From positions 248,001 to 312,000 of the forward strand of contig JAJEGN010000007.1 of assembly GCA_022819855.1 (NCBI GenBank): DNA of 64,000 bases, given 5' to 3'. The stretch's first letter is position 1; every line of letters begins with the position of its first letter. The notes under the pieces are model-generated. The model did not search any database. It was not told where the DNA came from and saw only the letters and a list, made by a program, of their open reading frames with translations. Below are positions 16,335 through 25,719 of the stretch, piece by piece. This stretch comes from Gammaproteobacteria bacterium. Its GTDB lineage: Bacteria > Pseudomonadota > Gammaproteobacteria > Steroidobacterales > Rariloculaceae. Made by a program: the position numbers and the translations under genes.

Positions 16335-17558
16335 CTAATGCTCGCGTGCCGGGCGGCGGCTGATCTCCCAGTATGAATAAATCGGCCAGCGTTTGGCGAG
16401 CAACAGGAAGACCGCAGCGTAGCCCGCGACCAGGCCGACGGCAAACACGACATCGAGCAGCGAATTGAACGGCGTGTCGTCAGCCGAGAAGACGGGCACG
16501 ACCGTCAGGTACTTGTGCATCCAGATGCCGACATTGATACCGACTGCCAGAACAATCATGGCCCGGGCCGAGCGCTTGACCCAGGCGAACACGAGCGCCG
16601 CGAACGGAACGAAGAAGCAGCCGAACATCATCGTCCAATAGTAAGGCGCGTAGTGGCCGTACATCTGCGGCCAGAGCGCGTCGGTCTCGCGCGGCAGGTT
16701 GCCGAACCATACGACAAAGAACTGCGCCCAGAAGAAATAGAGCCAGAGCACCGTGAAGCCCGTGACCAGCATGCCAAGGCAGCGGATCTGGTCCGGACCG
16801 AACAGCGACCCCGCCGTTTCGGAGCGTCCCAGAATCGCGACGAGAAACATCAGCGACGCGGTCGCGGCGAACAGGTTGCCGAACGAGAAGAAGATCGGAA
16901 ACACCGTGCTGTGCCAGTGCGCGATCAGCATCATGCCGAAATCCCAGGCAAACAGTGTGCTGCAAAGACCGAACGCCAGGATCACGAAGGGCGACATCAC
17001 GTAGAGCTGTTGCTCGAGCCGGTCATGATCCGCGGTTCCGGCAGCGCCGGCGCCGCCGTTCAGATCCGGTTTCAGCGCCTTGAGCGCATAGGCAATGCTC
17101 ACGCCGTAGAAGAGCAGCAGGGCGAACAGGTTCCTGATCAGGAGCCAGTCGATGTTGAGCCAGGAACTCAGATGCTCTTCCTCGCGCTCCGCTGCGGTCA
17201 TCGTGAGCCAATAGAACATCTCCTCCCGGGCCAACGCGAAGATGAGCAGGAAGACGATCAGCGCGAGGGGCGCGAACGACAGCGTGCAGATCTCGGCAAG
17301 CCGATAGAAGGGCTTGCTCCACTGAGCGCCGACGAGCCGCATGATCGCGCAGAACACGATCCCGCCCTGGCTCACGCCCATGAGGAAGAGGAAGTTCGCG
17401 GTCAGCAGGGGAAAGTCGATCTGGCCCGGGTCGCTCGTGAGCGCGTAGTAGAAGCCCGCCGCAGCCGCCAGGAAAACGACGGCCAGTATCCCGACGGTCA
17501 GGCCGCCGCCGATCGCCGGCGGCAGGCGTTGCTCGATGGCCGCAGGATCGGCGCTCAT
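16335..17558 (-). CDS. actF: Alternative Complex III subunit ActF (quinol membrane subunit)
   Basis: 407 residues and about ten membrane helices, a shortened relative of the NrfD-like ActC subunit. Helices begin at GGGLTVGILAVVFLAAAAGFY, and a long loop near 160-180 (GGAGAAGTADHDRLEQQ) separates the halves. In Alternative Complex III (quinol:cytochrome c oxidoreductase) ActC and ActF form the membrane domain, with quinol oxidation assigned to ActC. The start overlaps the stop of actE by four bases. The gene order A-B1-B2-C-D-E-F is complete here. Confidence 0.9.
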   Translation of the reverse strand: MSADPAAIEQRLPPAIGGGLTVGILAVVFLAAAAGFYYALTSDPGQIDFPLLTANFLFLMGVSQGGIVFCAIMRLVGAQWSKPFYRLAEICTLSFAPLALIVFLLIFALAREEMFYWLTMTAAEREEEHLSSWLNIDWLLIRNLFALLLFYGVSIAYALKALKPDLNGGAGAAGTADHDRLEQQLYVMSPFVILAFGLCSTLFAWDFGMMLIAHWHSTVFPIFFSFGNLFAATASLMFLVAILGRSETAGSLFGPDQIRCLGMLVTGFTVLWLYFFWAQFFVVWFGNLPRETDALWPQMYGHYAPYYWTMMFGCFFVPFAALVFAWVKRSARAMIVLAVGINVGIWMHKYLTVVPVFSADDTPFNSLLDVVFAVGLVAGYAAVFLLLAKRWPIYSYWEISRRPAREH

Positions 17559-18076
17559 TGACCGAACTCGGCGCGCAGGTAGTTGATCACGTCCCAGCGC
17601 TCCTGCTGACTCAGCGCATCGCGGTAGTACGGCATCGAAACCCGCCCGCGCGTCAGCGTGAAGAAGATCTGGCCGTCGGCCTGATCCTGCGTATAGGCAT
17701 CATTGAGGTCCACGGGGACGGGGTCGAAGACGACGCCCACCGGACCGTCGCCGAGGCCTTCCGCGCCGTGACACACGAGGCAGGTGTTCACATAGAGTTC
17801 TTCCCCGCGCGCGATCGACTCTTCGGTCGCCGGGACCGGATTCGGGATTGCAGCGGCTTCGTCCTTTGCGGCGAACATGCCGGCCTCGTCGGGCGGCGCG
17901 GGCAGCGTCTCGCCGCCTTCGACGGGAATCCCGCCCGAATCCCCTGCGACGACCGACTCCTGCGCCTTGACCGACGGCTGGTCGACCATGTCCTTGTCCC
18001 ATGGGAAACCCATTGCGGCGCCCGCGTAGGCGAGCAGCACAAGCCCGAGGGCTGCCTCGCGGTATCCGTACTTCAT
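17555..18076 (-). CDS. actE: Alternative Complex III subunit ActE, monoheme cytochrome c
   Basis: 173 residues: a signal peptide or anchor (EAALGLVLLAYAGAAMG), then a Pro/Ala/Glu-rich linker, then a cytochrome c domain with one heme site, CLVCH, in NTCLVCHGAEGLGDGP. A distal Met is likely in RGRVSMPYYRDALS. It passes electrons from ACIII towards the oxidase or a soluble cytochrome. It overlaps actD upstream and actF downstream by four bases each. Confidence 0.93.
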   Translation of the reverse strand: MKYGYREAALGLVLLAYAGAAMGFPWDKDMVDQPSVKAQESVVAGDSGGIPVEGGETLPAPPDEAGMFAAKDEAAAIPNPVPATEESIARGEELYVNTCLVCHGAEGLGDGPVGVVFDPVPVDLNDAYTQDQADGQIFFTLTRGRVSMPYYRDALSQQERWDVINYLRAEFGQ

Positions 18077-18591
18077 CGTCCACTCCCCGGCGTGATTTCA
18101 GTAACTTCCTCGGCGCCCGCCTCGCGGAGTATCTCCGTCGCACGTTTGAAGTCGTCGTCCGCGGCGCAGGCGACCGTGACCGCAAACTTGTCGACGGCCG
18201 ACTCGGGCACGTAGATGCGCTCGCGCAGCACCGGCAGGCGCGCGCTGATCAGGAACCCAAGAACGGTCGCCAGGATTCCGAACAGGATCGTCATCTCGTA
18301 GGTGATGATGAGGAACGGCGGGAAGGTAATGATGGGCCTGCCGCCCGTTGGATGCAGATAGAGTACTGCCGTGCCCGCCGCGAGCACGAAACCGCTCAAG
18401 CCGCCGATGATCGCTCCGAAGAAGGTGAACCGCTTGATCACGGACGTCTTCTTGCCGAGTACTTCCTCAACGCCATGCAGCGGGATCGGCGTGATGAGGT
18501 CGAGCGATTCGAAGCCCGCGCCCTTGAGCTTGCCGGCTGCGGCAAGTGCTGCGTTCGGGCCGCCGAACAGTCCTAATGCGTTGCTTGCCAT
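18073..18591 (-). CDS. actD: Alternative Complex III subunit ActD (DUF3341)
   Basis: 172 residues of the DUF3341 family. The N-terminal cytoplasmic ferredoxin-like part begins with ALGLFGGPNAALAAAGKLKGAG, two membrane helices follow (TFFGAIIGGLSGFVLAAGTA and MTILFGILATVLGFLISA), and a C-terminal FAVTVACAADDDFKRATEILREAGAEEV segment completes it. ActD is a structural membrane subunit of ACIII. Its start lies 19 bases inside the end of actC, so translation is tightly coupled. Confidence 0.93.
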   Translation of the reverse strand: MASNALGLFGGPNAALAAAGKLKGAGFESLDLITPIPLHGVEEVLGKKTSVIKRFTFFGAIIGGLSGFVLAAGTAVLYLHPTGGRPIITFPPFLIITYEMTILFGILATVLGFLISARLPVLRERIYVPESAVDKFAVTVACAADDDFKRATEILREAGAEEVTEITPGSGR

Positions 18592-19931
18592 TGGGTCTTT
18601 CCTTCATCCGGAGCCGGCAACGTCTCCTTGACCTCGTAGATCGACACGCTCGGGAAGATCTTCACGAATACGAGGAAGAGCGTGCAGAACATCGCGATCG
18701 AACCGACCAGGATCGAGAGCTCGACCAGGCTCGGAACGTACACGCCCCAGGAATCGGGCAGATACTGCCGCGAGAGCGACGTGCCGACGATCAGGAAGCG
18801 CTCCGTGTACATGCCGATGTTGATCGCGATCGACAGGATCAGCATCGGCACGAACGACGTCCGGAAACGCTTTGAGATCAACAGCAGCGGCGCCACCGCG
18901 CAGAACAGGATCATTTCCCAGTACAGCGGCGCATAGAAACCGAAGAGCTTGTACCGGAGCGATTCGAGCTCGGCCGAATCGTTGCTGTACCAGCCCGTGA
19001 ACACCTCGACCACGTTGATGTAGGTCCAGATCAGCGACAGCGCAAGCAGCAGCTTGCCGAGGTTGTCGAAGTGGACCTTCGTGATGTAGTGCTCGAAATT
19101 CATGTACTTGCGCAGCACGAACATGACGGTCACGATGCCGGCGGTGCCCGAATAGATCGCGCCGACGACGAAATACGGTGCGAATATCGTCTGGTGCAGC
19201 GACGGCACGATCGACATCGCGAAGTCCCACGACACGATGCTGTGTACCGACACCGCAAGCGGGATGATGAGCACGGCGAGGAAGGTGTAGGCCCAGCCGA
19301 GGCGGTGCCACTCGGTGTCCGTGCCGCGCCAGCCGAGCGACAGCAGCACGTACATGTGATGGCGCCAGCCGGTCGTGCGGTCCCTGACCGCCGCGAAGTC
19401 CGGGATCGATCCCATGTAGATGAAGATGCTGCTGCCGGTCAGGTAGGTCGTGATGGCCATGACGTCGAACATCAGCGGCGACCTGAAGTTCGGCCACAAC
19501 TCCATCTGGTTCGGATACGGCAGCGCCCAGTGGATGAACCACGGACGCCCGACATGGACCATGACCATCATCGCCGCGACCATGAGCGAGAACAGCGTCA
19601 TGGCCTCCGCGCTGCGGTACATGGCCTTGCGCCATTCGCTGTTCGTGATGTGCAGCACGCACGACAGCAGCGTGCCGGAGTGACTGAGGCCGATCCAGAA
19701 AATGAAGCTCGCGAGATAGGTGCCCCACACCGTAGGGTGGTTCATGCCGGCCGCGCCGATGCCGTAGTAAAGCTGGTAGAACCAGGGGAAGAAGAAACAC
19801 GCGAGCGTGATGAGCACGGCGATCGCGAGCGTGACGTAGTACCGCGGCCCCGTCTCGACGAGCGAGCGGACGATGTCATTGTTGACATCGGCGAACTTGA
19901 TGTCCTCGTGCCTACGCTGCATCGGCGTCAA
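18573..19931 (-). CDS. actC: Alternative Complex III subunit ActC (NrfD-like)
   Basis: 452 residues, NrfD/PsrC-type integral membrane protein with about ten helices. Recognisable segments include the first helix YYVTLAIAVLITLACFFFPW, FWIGLSHSGTLLSCVLH with its polar residues near the quinol site, and HSIVSWDFAMSIVPSLHQTIFAPYFVVGA. ActC is the quinol-oxidising membrane subunit of ACIII. The start overlaps the end of the preceding iron-sulfur gene by about 20 bases; an alternative ATG lies at 19922. Confidence 0.94.
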   Translation of the reverse strand: MTPMQRRHEDIKFADVNNDIVRSLVETGPRYYVTLAIAVLITLACFFFPWFYQLYYGIGAAGMNHPTVWGTYLASFIFWIGLSHSGTLLSCVLHITNSEWRKAMYRSAEAMTLFSLMVAAMMVMVHVGRPWFIHWALPYPNQMELWPNFRSPLMFDVMAITTYLTGSSIFIYMGSIPDFAAVRDRTTGWRHHMYVLLSLGWRGTDTEWHRLGWAYTFLAVLIIPLAVSVHSIVSWDFAMSIVPSLHQTIFAPYFVVGAIYSGTAGIVTVMFVLRKYMNFEHYITKVHFDNLGKLLLALSLIWTYINVVEVFTGWYSNDSAELESLRYKLFGFYAPLYWEMILFCAVAPLLLISKRFRTSFVPMLILSIAINIGMYTERFLIVGTSLSRQYLPDSWGVYVPSLVELSILVGSIAMFCTLFLVFVKIFPSVSIYEVKETLPAPDEGKTQWQATH

Positions 19932-20679
19932 CTTTCTTCAGATAGACCACGGACGGGTCGGTGTTGAGTTCCTCGAGCACCGTGTAGGCGCGCTCGTTGC
20001 CGAGCATCAGCGACACGGCGCTGTCGGGGTCCTTGCGGTCGCCGAATACGAGCGCTTCGGTCGGACAGGTCTGCACGCAGGCCGGCTGGACCTCGCCGTC
20101 CTGCACGCGCCGTCGGCCGTCGTCCTTGGCCGCGTCCTTGGCCTGGCGGATGCGCTGGATGCAGAACGTGCATTTCTCCATCACGCCCTTCTCGCGCACG
20201 GAGACATCGGGATTCAGTTGCTGGTCGAGCGGCTCGTCCCAATGGTGGTTGTTGTAGTTGAAGTAGCGGACTTCGTAGGGGCAGTACACCGCGCAGGAAC
20301 GCGTGCCGATGCAGCGGTTGTAGATCTGCGCGTTGAGGCCGTCCTGGTTGTGATACGTGGCCGACACCGGACAGACCGTCTCGCACGGCGCCGCATCGCA
20401 GTGCTGGCAGAACATCGGGATGGCGCGGAGCTTCACGTCGGGATATTCGCCTTCCCAGTAGCGCTCGACCCGCATCCACTGCATGTGGCGGCCCCGGGCG
20501 ATCGCGTCCTCGCCGACGATCGGCGTGTTGTTCTCGGCCTGACAGGCGGTCACGCAGGCTTCGCAGCCCGTGCAGCGGTCGAGATCGACCGTCATCGTCC
20601 AGTGGTAGTCGAACTCCTCGTAGTAGCCGGGGCGGCGGTATTCGTGCCACCTGGCGAGAAAGTCGTCGATGAGGCTCAT
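19912..20679 (-). CDS. actB2: Alternative Complex III iron-sulfur subunit (ActB, ferredoxin part)
   Basis: 255 residues of the polyferredoxin type. Four cysteine clusters are visible: CTGCEACVTAC near 38, CQHCDAAPCETVC near 92, CIGTRSCAVYC near 123 and CTFCIQRIRQAKD, the last paired with a distal CVQTCPTEAL. They would bind [4Fe-4S]/[3Fe-4S] centres carrying electrons from quinol to the hemes. In many ACIII operons this module is fused to the molybdopterin-type domain as one ActB; here the two parts are separate genes overlapping by four bases. Confidence 0.93.
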   Translation of the reverse strand: MSLIDDFLARWHEYRRPGYYEEFDYHWTMTVDLDRCTGCEACVTACQAENNTPIVGEDAIARGRHMQWMRVERYWEGEYPDVKLRAIPMFCQHCDAAPCETVCPVSATYHNQDGLNAQIYNRCIGTRSCAVYCPYEVRYFNYNNHHWDEPLDQQLNPDVSVREKGVMEKCTFCIQRIRQAKDAAKDDGRRRVQDGEVQPACVQTCPTEALVFGDRKDPDSAVSLMLGNERAYTVLEELNTDPSVVYLKKVDADAA

Positions 20680-23054
20680 GTATTCACTACCGTAATCGGG
20701 ATGCTGTTCAGGCGCGTGTTGGCCATCGCTGCCTCTGCGCCCACGGCCGGCACGTCGATGCCGACGGCAGCTCCGGCGTCGGTGGCTGAGGCGACGGTCG
20801 GGGCGCCGGCGGCGGCAGGCGTACCGGCATCGGCGATCTGCACGATCTCCCGGCCAAGTTCCCGCGAATCGCCGCCGACCTTGACGAGGTCCACGCGGCC
20901 GCCCGTCGGGACGAGCCGCACGCGCGTCGCCGCCCAGGCCAGCGCGCCCGTGCCCGGTTCCGTCTGCGCCGCGAGGACATCGATCGGGTTGACCCCGTGC
21001 TCGTGCGCGTAACGCCCGTATTGCTCATGGCCCTGGCCGATCGGCATCGCTACGACGCCGGGCATGATCGCCGGATAGACGAGGACGGGTGCTTCGATGC
21101 TGCCCGCCGGCGACTCGATCGCAACGACGTCGCCCTCGCTCAAGCCAAGTTCCTCGGCGGTCACGGGATTGAGTTCGATCCAGCTCCCGTAGACGACGCC
21201 GGTCAGCGCGTCGGGTAACTCCTGCATCCAGGGCAGGTTCGCGCCGCGCCCGTCGTGCAGGCCGTTGGAGAGATACGGGTGCAGCGCGTACGGGAACTCG
21301 CCCTCCGCGCCCGCGAATTCGGGCGCGCCGACACCGATGCCGTCGACCACGCCCGCATCGGGCGCGAATTCGCCGCCCGGCGCTCGCGTCTCGTCGCCCC
21401 AGACGCCCGCCCTGACGACCGAGGTCCAGAACGTGTCGAAGTCGGGGATGGCCGGATCCGGCGTTCCGCTCGACCAGACCTCGCGCCAACTGTACTTGAG
21501 GTACTCCTCCATGTTCGGCCAGGGGAACGCGAGATCGAGCCCCATGCGGTGGGCGAGCTCGAGCACGATGTCGCCGGTTGCGCGCGTGTCGTACAGCGGC
21601 TCGACGACGGGCTGCGAAACAGCGCCGACCCGGAAGCCGACGCCTGGCGAGGGCGCGTCGTCGCCCCAGCTCTCAAGATACGTGTGACTCGGCAGCACGA
21701 GGTCAGCTTGCGCCGTCGTCTCGTCCAGGAAGGTCGACAGGCTCACGATCTGCGGGATGTCGGCCAGCGCCTCGGCGAAACCGGCCGCCTCCGGCAGATT
21801 GAACACCGGGTTCGTGTTGCTGACGATCAACATCTCGATCCGGCCCGCCCGCGCATCCTCGGCCAGTTCGAGCATCCGGGAGAGGCCCGCCTGGCGTGAC
21901 GCCGTCGGACCGAACGCGGGCGGCGGATTGAAGATCACGCCGCCTTCGACGCCGATGTTGCCGACGAGATGGTTGAGCGCATTGACCGCGACGAGCGCAT
22001 CGACGCCGTTGCTGTGGTTTCCGGTCGCGCCGCCGCCGATCGCGAGCCCCGGCTGCGTCTCGGCGAAACTGTCGGCAAGCCGTGCCACCGTGTCGGCCGC
22101 AACGCCCGTCTGCTCGGCGACACTCTCGGCCGCATACCCATCGAGCGCAGCCCGCCAGGCATCGAGGTCGGCGCCCTGGTAGCCGCCCTGATCGACGATG
22201 CGGCGTGCGATCCCGAGCGCGAGGATGCCCTCGGTGCCGGGATTCGCCGCGATCCATTCATCGGCCGCAGCGCCGGTCAGCGACATGCGCGGCTCGATCT
22301 GCACGAACCGGGCCCGGATTCCGTCGCGGGCCTGCCGGCTCCGGCCGAAGCCGAGCCCGTGGTGGACGGGCGAAAGCCAGTGGCCGATGAAGTCGGCGCC
22401 GAAGGACAGCACGTAGCGCGAGTTCTCGATGTCGTAGTAAGGCAGCTCGCTTTCGCCGAAAAAGCGTTCGTTCGCGGCGTAAAGCGTCGCGGGATGATTG
22501 AAGTCGTAGTGCAGGAGCTGGTCGGAGCCGAGCCAGCTCATGAACAGTTCCAGCAGGCTCGCAAGATGGCCGCGCACGCCGCCGGTCAGCAGCGCCACGC
22601 CTCCGCCGCGGCCTGCGGTCCGCATGAGCTCGAGCTGGTTCGCAAGCTCCGCAAGGCTTTCTTCCCAGGTCGCCGGGTCGAACTCGAGCTCGCCGCGCCT
22701 TCCCGCTCGAACGAGCGGCCCGGTAATCCGGTCGGGATTGTAGAGCGCCTGCAGCCCGGACTGACCGAGCGCACAGAGCCGGCCCTGGCTGACCGGGTGC
22801 GCCGGGTTGCCCTCGATCTTCTTCGCGCGCCCCTCGCGCGTTCGCACCGAGATGCCGCAGCCGGCCGAACACATCGAGCACACGCTGTTGTACCAGGTCG
22901 CGATGCCGGGGCTGAACTCTTCCGGCGGCACCGGATAGGGCACGAGATGCTCGACCGGGTGTTTTCTCGACTCCGACAGCATGAAGCCCGCACCCGCGCC
23001 GACGCCGCCCGCGCCGACGAGCGTGAGGAAGCTTCTTCGATCTATGTTCGGCAT
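20676..23054 (-). CDS. actB1: Alternative Complex III large subunit (ActB, molybdopterin-oxidoreductase-like part)
   Basis: 792 residues of the molybdopterin oxidoreductase superfamily. A twin-arginine signal (DRRSFLTLVGAGG) starts the protein, and a Cys group CSMCSAGC with a distant GRLCALGQ could hold one [4Fe-4S] cluster. In known ACIII the homologous domain binds no molybdopterin and has a structural or electron-transfer role, so catalytic activity should not be assumed. The C-terminal third has the usual barrel domain (ELNPVTAEELGLSEGDVVAI) and a low-complexity Ala/Gly/Pro tail near 740-770. Confidence 0.92.
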   Translation of the reverse strand: MPNIDRRSFLTLVGAGGVGAGAGFMLSESRKHPVEHLVPYPVPPEEFSPGIATWYNSVCSMCSAGCGISVRTREGRAKKIEGNPAHPVSQGRLCALGQSGLQALYNPDRITGPLVRAGRRGELEFDPATWEESLAELANQLELMRTAGRGGGVALLTGGVRGHLASLLELFMSWLGSDQLLHYDFNHPATLYAANERFFGESELPYYDIENSRYVLSFGADFIGHWLSPVHHGLGFGRSRQARDGIRARFVQIEPRMSLTGAAADEWIAANPGTEGILALGIARRIVDQGGYQGADLDAWRAALDGYAAESVAEQTGVAADTVARLADSFAETQPGLAIGGGATGNHSNGVDALVAVNALNHLVGNIGVEGGVIFNPPPAFGPTASRQAGLSRMLELAEDARAGRIEMLIVSNTNPVFNLPEAAGFAEALADIPQIVSLSTFLDETTAQADLVLPSHTYLESWGDDAPSPGVGFRVGAVSQPVVEPLYDTRATGDIVLELAHRMGLDLAFPWPNMEEYLKYSWREVWSSGTPDPAIPDFDTFWTSVVRAGVWGDETRAPGGEFAPDAGVVDGIGVGAPEFAGAEGEFPYALHPYLSNGLHDGRGANLPWMQELPDALTGVVYGSWIELNPVTAEELGLSEGDVVAIESPAGSIEAPVLVYPAIMPGVVAMPIGQGHEQYGRYAHEHGVNPIDVLAAQTEPGTGALAWAATRVRLVPTGGRVDLVKVGGDSRELGREIVQIADAGTPAAAGAPTVASATDAGAAVGIDVPAVGAEAAMANTRLNSIPITVVNT

Positions 23055-23090
23055 GGCGTCAGGAATTCCCCGGAGTTCAATTGCGGCCCG

Positions 23091-23630
23091 TCACTTGTGG
23101 CAGGTCAGGCAGTCGATGCCGTGCTCGACCTCCATGTCCCTGTGGCAGGTCAGGCACTGGCCCATCTCGTTCGGCGCCATGCGCGTGACCCGGTCCATCG
23201 TCTCGACGGGCCCGTGGCACTCCTGGCACTCGAGCCCGGCCGCCACGTGCCTGTTATGCGGGAAATGGACGAAATCCGGCAGGTCGTGGACCTTGATCCA
23301 CGGGATCGGCTCAGCGTTCTCGTAGTGCCGCGCGACCTCCCGTACGAGCGGGCTGTCGGTCGCGACGATCGCGTGGCAGCCCATGCACTTGTTGACGCTC
23401 GGAACACCCGCCGACGGCGAGCGCCGGGCCTCCGTGTGACAGTACAGGCACGGGATCTCGTAGTCGCCCGCGTGGATCGTGTGGCTGAATTCGATTGGCT
23501 GCACCGGCGTGGTGCCCGGGAAGAACGCCGCGTTCGCGAAATAACCGACGAGCAGGCCCACGAAGCCGACGCCGACGATCATCCCGACGGGCTTCAGGAC
23601 CTTGAGGGTCGGTACGATGGAAACGCCCAT
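23091..23630 (-). CDS. actA: Alternative Complex III subunit ActA, pentaheme cytochrome c
   Basis: 179 residues with one N-terminal membrane anchor (VGMIVGVGFVGLLVGYFANAA) and exactly five C-x2-C-H heme sites: CLYCH, CMGCH, CQECH, CLTCH and CLTCH. This matches ActA, the pentaheme periplasmic subunit of ACIII that receives electrons from the iron-sulfur subunit. Its ATG directly follows the stop of the GldC-like gene, and actB1 begins 36 bases later. Confidence 0.95.
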   Translation of the reverse strand: MGVSIVPTLKVLKPVGMIVGVGFVGLLVGYFANAAFFPGTTPVQPIEFSHTIHAGDYEIPCLYCHTEARRSPSAGVPSVNKCMGCHAIVATDSPLVREVARHYENAEPIPWIKVHDLPDFVHFPHNRHVAAGLECQECHGPVETMDRVTRMAPNEMGQCLTCHRDMEVEHGIDCLTCHK

Positions 23631-23990
23631 TCAGCTCGTCCCCCTCATCTCATGCGCGGCGGTCAGTCCGAGCGAATCGCCGAAACCGTCGCCGAACTGG
23701 TGGATCGAAGTTGCGACTTCTTCGTTCTTCGTCGCACGCAGATACGTGTCGGCCATCTTGTGGAACACCTGGTAGAAATACAGGTTCATGTCCTCGACGG
23801 TCATGTCCTTGATCCAGAGGTCGATCGCCGCCGTCGTCTTCTTCTCGCTGTCCCAGAGCGACAGCATCATCGACTGGCAGGGCATCGGGCCGTCGGCCTC
23901 GGCGTCCGTCGCCTGCCACAGGATGCTCGAAGGCAGGTTCTCGCCGTCGAGCTCAACGGTCAGCTTGATTTCGGCCGTTCTCGTCATCAT
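23631..23990 (-). CDS. GldC-like protein
   Basis: 119 residues. The core matches the GldC family known from Bacteroidota: RTAEIKLTVELDGENLP, SMMLSLWDSEKKTTAAIDL, WIKDMTVEDMNLYFYQ and HKMADTYLRATKN. Its biochemical role is unknown even in gliding bacteria, and nothing else here suggests gliding motility. It lies immediately before actA, with no spacing, between the oxidase and ACIII genes. Two ATGs (23990 and 23987) are possible starts; a longer frame upstream runs through the oppositely oriented DUF2909 gene and is unlikely. Confidence 0.8.
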   Translation of the reverse strand: MMTRTAEIKLTVELDGENLPSSILWQATDAEADGPMPCQSMMLSLWDSEKKTTAAIDLWIKDMTVEDMNLYFYQVFHKMADTYLRATKNEEVATSIHQFGDGFGDSLGLTAAHEMRGTS

Positions 23991-24041
23991 GCTGTCACAC
24001 ACGGCGGCACCGGCCGCGCCGCGGAGCCATCGAGGCTTCCG

Positions 24042-24230
24042 ATGTTCGATTTCATCCTTCTCGTCGTCATGGCCGGCATTCTCGTCAGTCTCGGTCTCGG
24101 CCTCACGTTCCTCGTGCGTGACGGCGGCAAGACGAACCGCACGGTCGTATCGCTGACCGTACGGGTCGGGCTTTCCGTCCTGCTGCTCGCGCTGCTCGCC
24201 ATGGGTTTCGTCAGCAGATACATGAACTAG
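24042..24230 (+). CDS. DUF2909 twin-transmembrane protein
   Basis: 62 residues consisting of two membrane helices (FILLVVMAGILVSLGLGLTFL and VGLSVLLLALLAMGFVSRY) joined by the polar loop VRDGGKTNRTVVSLTVR. DUF2909 proteins are regularly found between coxC and SURF1 in gammaproteobacterial oxidase loci. The gene runs against its neighbours, diverging from the GldC-like gene and overlapping the end of coxC by four bases. A role in oxidase assembly or stability is inferred from context. Confidence 0.85.
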   Translation: MFDFILLVVMAGILVSLGLGLTFLVRDGGKTNRTVVSLTVRVGLSVLLLALLAMGFVSRYMN

Positions 24231-25129
24231 AACCAGTAGACGAACGTAAAGAGAAACAGCCACACGACGTCGACGAAGTGCCAGTACCAGCTCGTCGCCT
24301 CGAACGCGAAGTGGTTCTCGGGCGTGAAGTGGCCGCTGAATACGCGAAACAGCATGACCGCGAGCATGACCGTGCCCATCGTCACGTGCGCGCCGTGAAA
24401 GCCCGTGAGCATGAAGAACGTCGAGCCGTAAATCCCTGACCCGAGCGTGAGGCCCAGTTCCTCATAGGCTTCGGCGTACTCGACGACCTGCAGCAGCAGG
24501 AAGAACGCGCCGAGGAGCACCGTGATCGCGAGCCAGACTCCGAGCGCGATCCGCTGGCTCTTCTTGAGCGCCCAATGGGCGAACGTCACCGTTACGCTGC
24601 TCGTGACGAGGATCACGGTGTTGATGAAAGGCAGACCCCAGGCCTCCATCGCCTCCGTTTCCGTTCCGCCCGGCGTCATGAACAACGGCCACACGTCGGC
24701 GAAATCGGGCCACAGGAACGTGTGTGTTTCGAGATTGCTGCCGGCCCCCGCGAGCCAGGGCACCGAGATGACCCGGGCATAGAACAGCGCACCGAAGAAG
24801 GCCGCGAAGAACATGACCTCCGAGACGATGAACCACTGCATGCCCATGCGGTAGGAACGGTCCATGAGGCCGCTGTTCATGCCCGTGACCGATTCCCGGA
24901 TCACCGTCCCGAACCAGCCGAACAGCATGAACGCGACGATCCCGAGCCCGATGTAGAAGATCCAGACGCCGTGCGTGCCTTCGGCGGCGACCTTGTCGGT
25001 GGTCTGATGAATCATCGTCACCAGGCCGTACGCCATTATGAAGAGCGCCACTGAGCCGACGATCGGCCAGACGCTCGTGTGCGGTACGTAATAGCGAGGG
25101 GTCTCGCCGACGGCGGGTGCTTCGCTCAC
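24227..25129 (-). CDS. coxC: Cytochrome c oxidase subunit III
   Basis: 300 residues from the GTG at 25129, which overlaps the ctaG stop by four bases (GTGA) and gives the expected subunit III length. Seven membrane helices are seen, with WFIVSEVMFFAAFFGALFYAR, FTPENHFAFEATSWYWHFVDVVW and a terminal LFTFVYWF characteristic of the family. It stabilises subunit I and sits next to the proton-uptake side. Confidence 0.95.
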   Translation of the reverse strand: MSEAPAVGETPRYYVPHTSVWPIVGSVALFIMAYGLVTMIHQTTDKVAAEGTHGVWIFYIGLGIVAFMLFGWFGTVIRESVTGMNSGLMDRSYRMGMQWFIVSEVMFFAAFFGALFYARVISVPWLAGAGSNLETHTFLWPDFADVWPLFMTPGGTETEAMEAWGLPFINTVILVTSSVTVTFAHWALKKSQRIALGVWLAITVLLGAFFLLLQVVEYAEAYEELGLTLGSGIYGSTFFMLTGFHGAHVTMGTVMLAVMLFRVFSGHFTPENHFAFEATSWYWHFVDVVWLFLFTFVYWF

Positions 25130-25719
25130 GGCTGGTAATGTCCCTCGTGGTCGGCATGCGAATCTGTAACTGGCTCGGACAGGACGACTTCCGTCTCGGG
25201 GACGCGGAACATCGTGTACGACAGGCTCAGCGTGCCGATGTCCTCGGGCAGCTCCGGATCGACGTAGAACAGCACGGGCATGTCGATGTCGGCATCGGCC
25301 TGAAGGTGCTGTTGCGTGAAGCAGAAACACTCGACCTTGTGCAGGTACGGCGCCGCGGCACTTGGCGCGACGCTCGGCACGGCCTGTCCGGTGACCCGGC
25401 CGCTCGCGCGATTGCGGGCGTAGTATTCGGTCCTGTTGACCTCCCCGAGCCGCACGCGCATCTGGTTTTCGGTAGGCCTGAACTCCCAGGGCATGCCCCT
25501 GTTGACCTGCGCGGCAAACTGGATCGTGACCTCCCGATCGGAAACTTCAGCCATCGGCGCGGCGCTCACGGCCTCCCCGGAAGTCCTGCCGTTGATCCCC
25601 GTGATCTCACAGAAAATCTCATACAGCGGCACGAGCGCGAACGCGAAGCCGAACATCCCCGCAGCCACCAACAACAGTACGGCGACGTGCCGGCGTTTGC
25701 TGTTGGTGCTCTTGCTCAT
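25126..25719 (-). CDS. ctaG: Cytochrome c oxidase assembly protein CtaG/Cox11
   Basis: 197 residues: N-terminal membrane helix (VAVLLLVAAGMFGFAFALVPLY), then a periplasmic domain with the copper-binding segment KVECFCFTQQ and the downstream DMPVLFYVDPEL typical of Cox11. It delivers copper to the CuB site of subunit I. The ATG overlaps the coxA stop by one base, and its own stop overlaps coxC. Confidence 0.95.
   Translation of the reverse strand: MSKSTNSKRRHVAVLLLVAAGMFGFAFALVPLYEIFCEITGINGRTSGEAVSAAPMAEVSDREVTIQFAAQVNRGMPWEFRPTENQMRVRLGEVNRTEYYARNRASGRVTGQAVPSVAPSAAAPYLHKVECFCFTQQHLQADADIDMPVLFYVDPELPEDIGTLSLSYTMFRVPETEVVLSEPVTDSHADHEGHYQP

Noticed and set aside
21969..24042. Very long plus-strand frame antisense to actB1, actA and the GldC-like gene
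   Set aside because: The composition is that of a reverse-strand shadow. Only its last 62 codons (24042-24230, DUF2909) are real.
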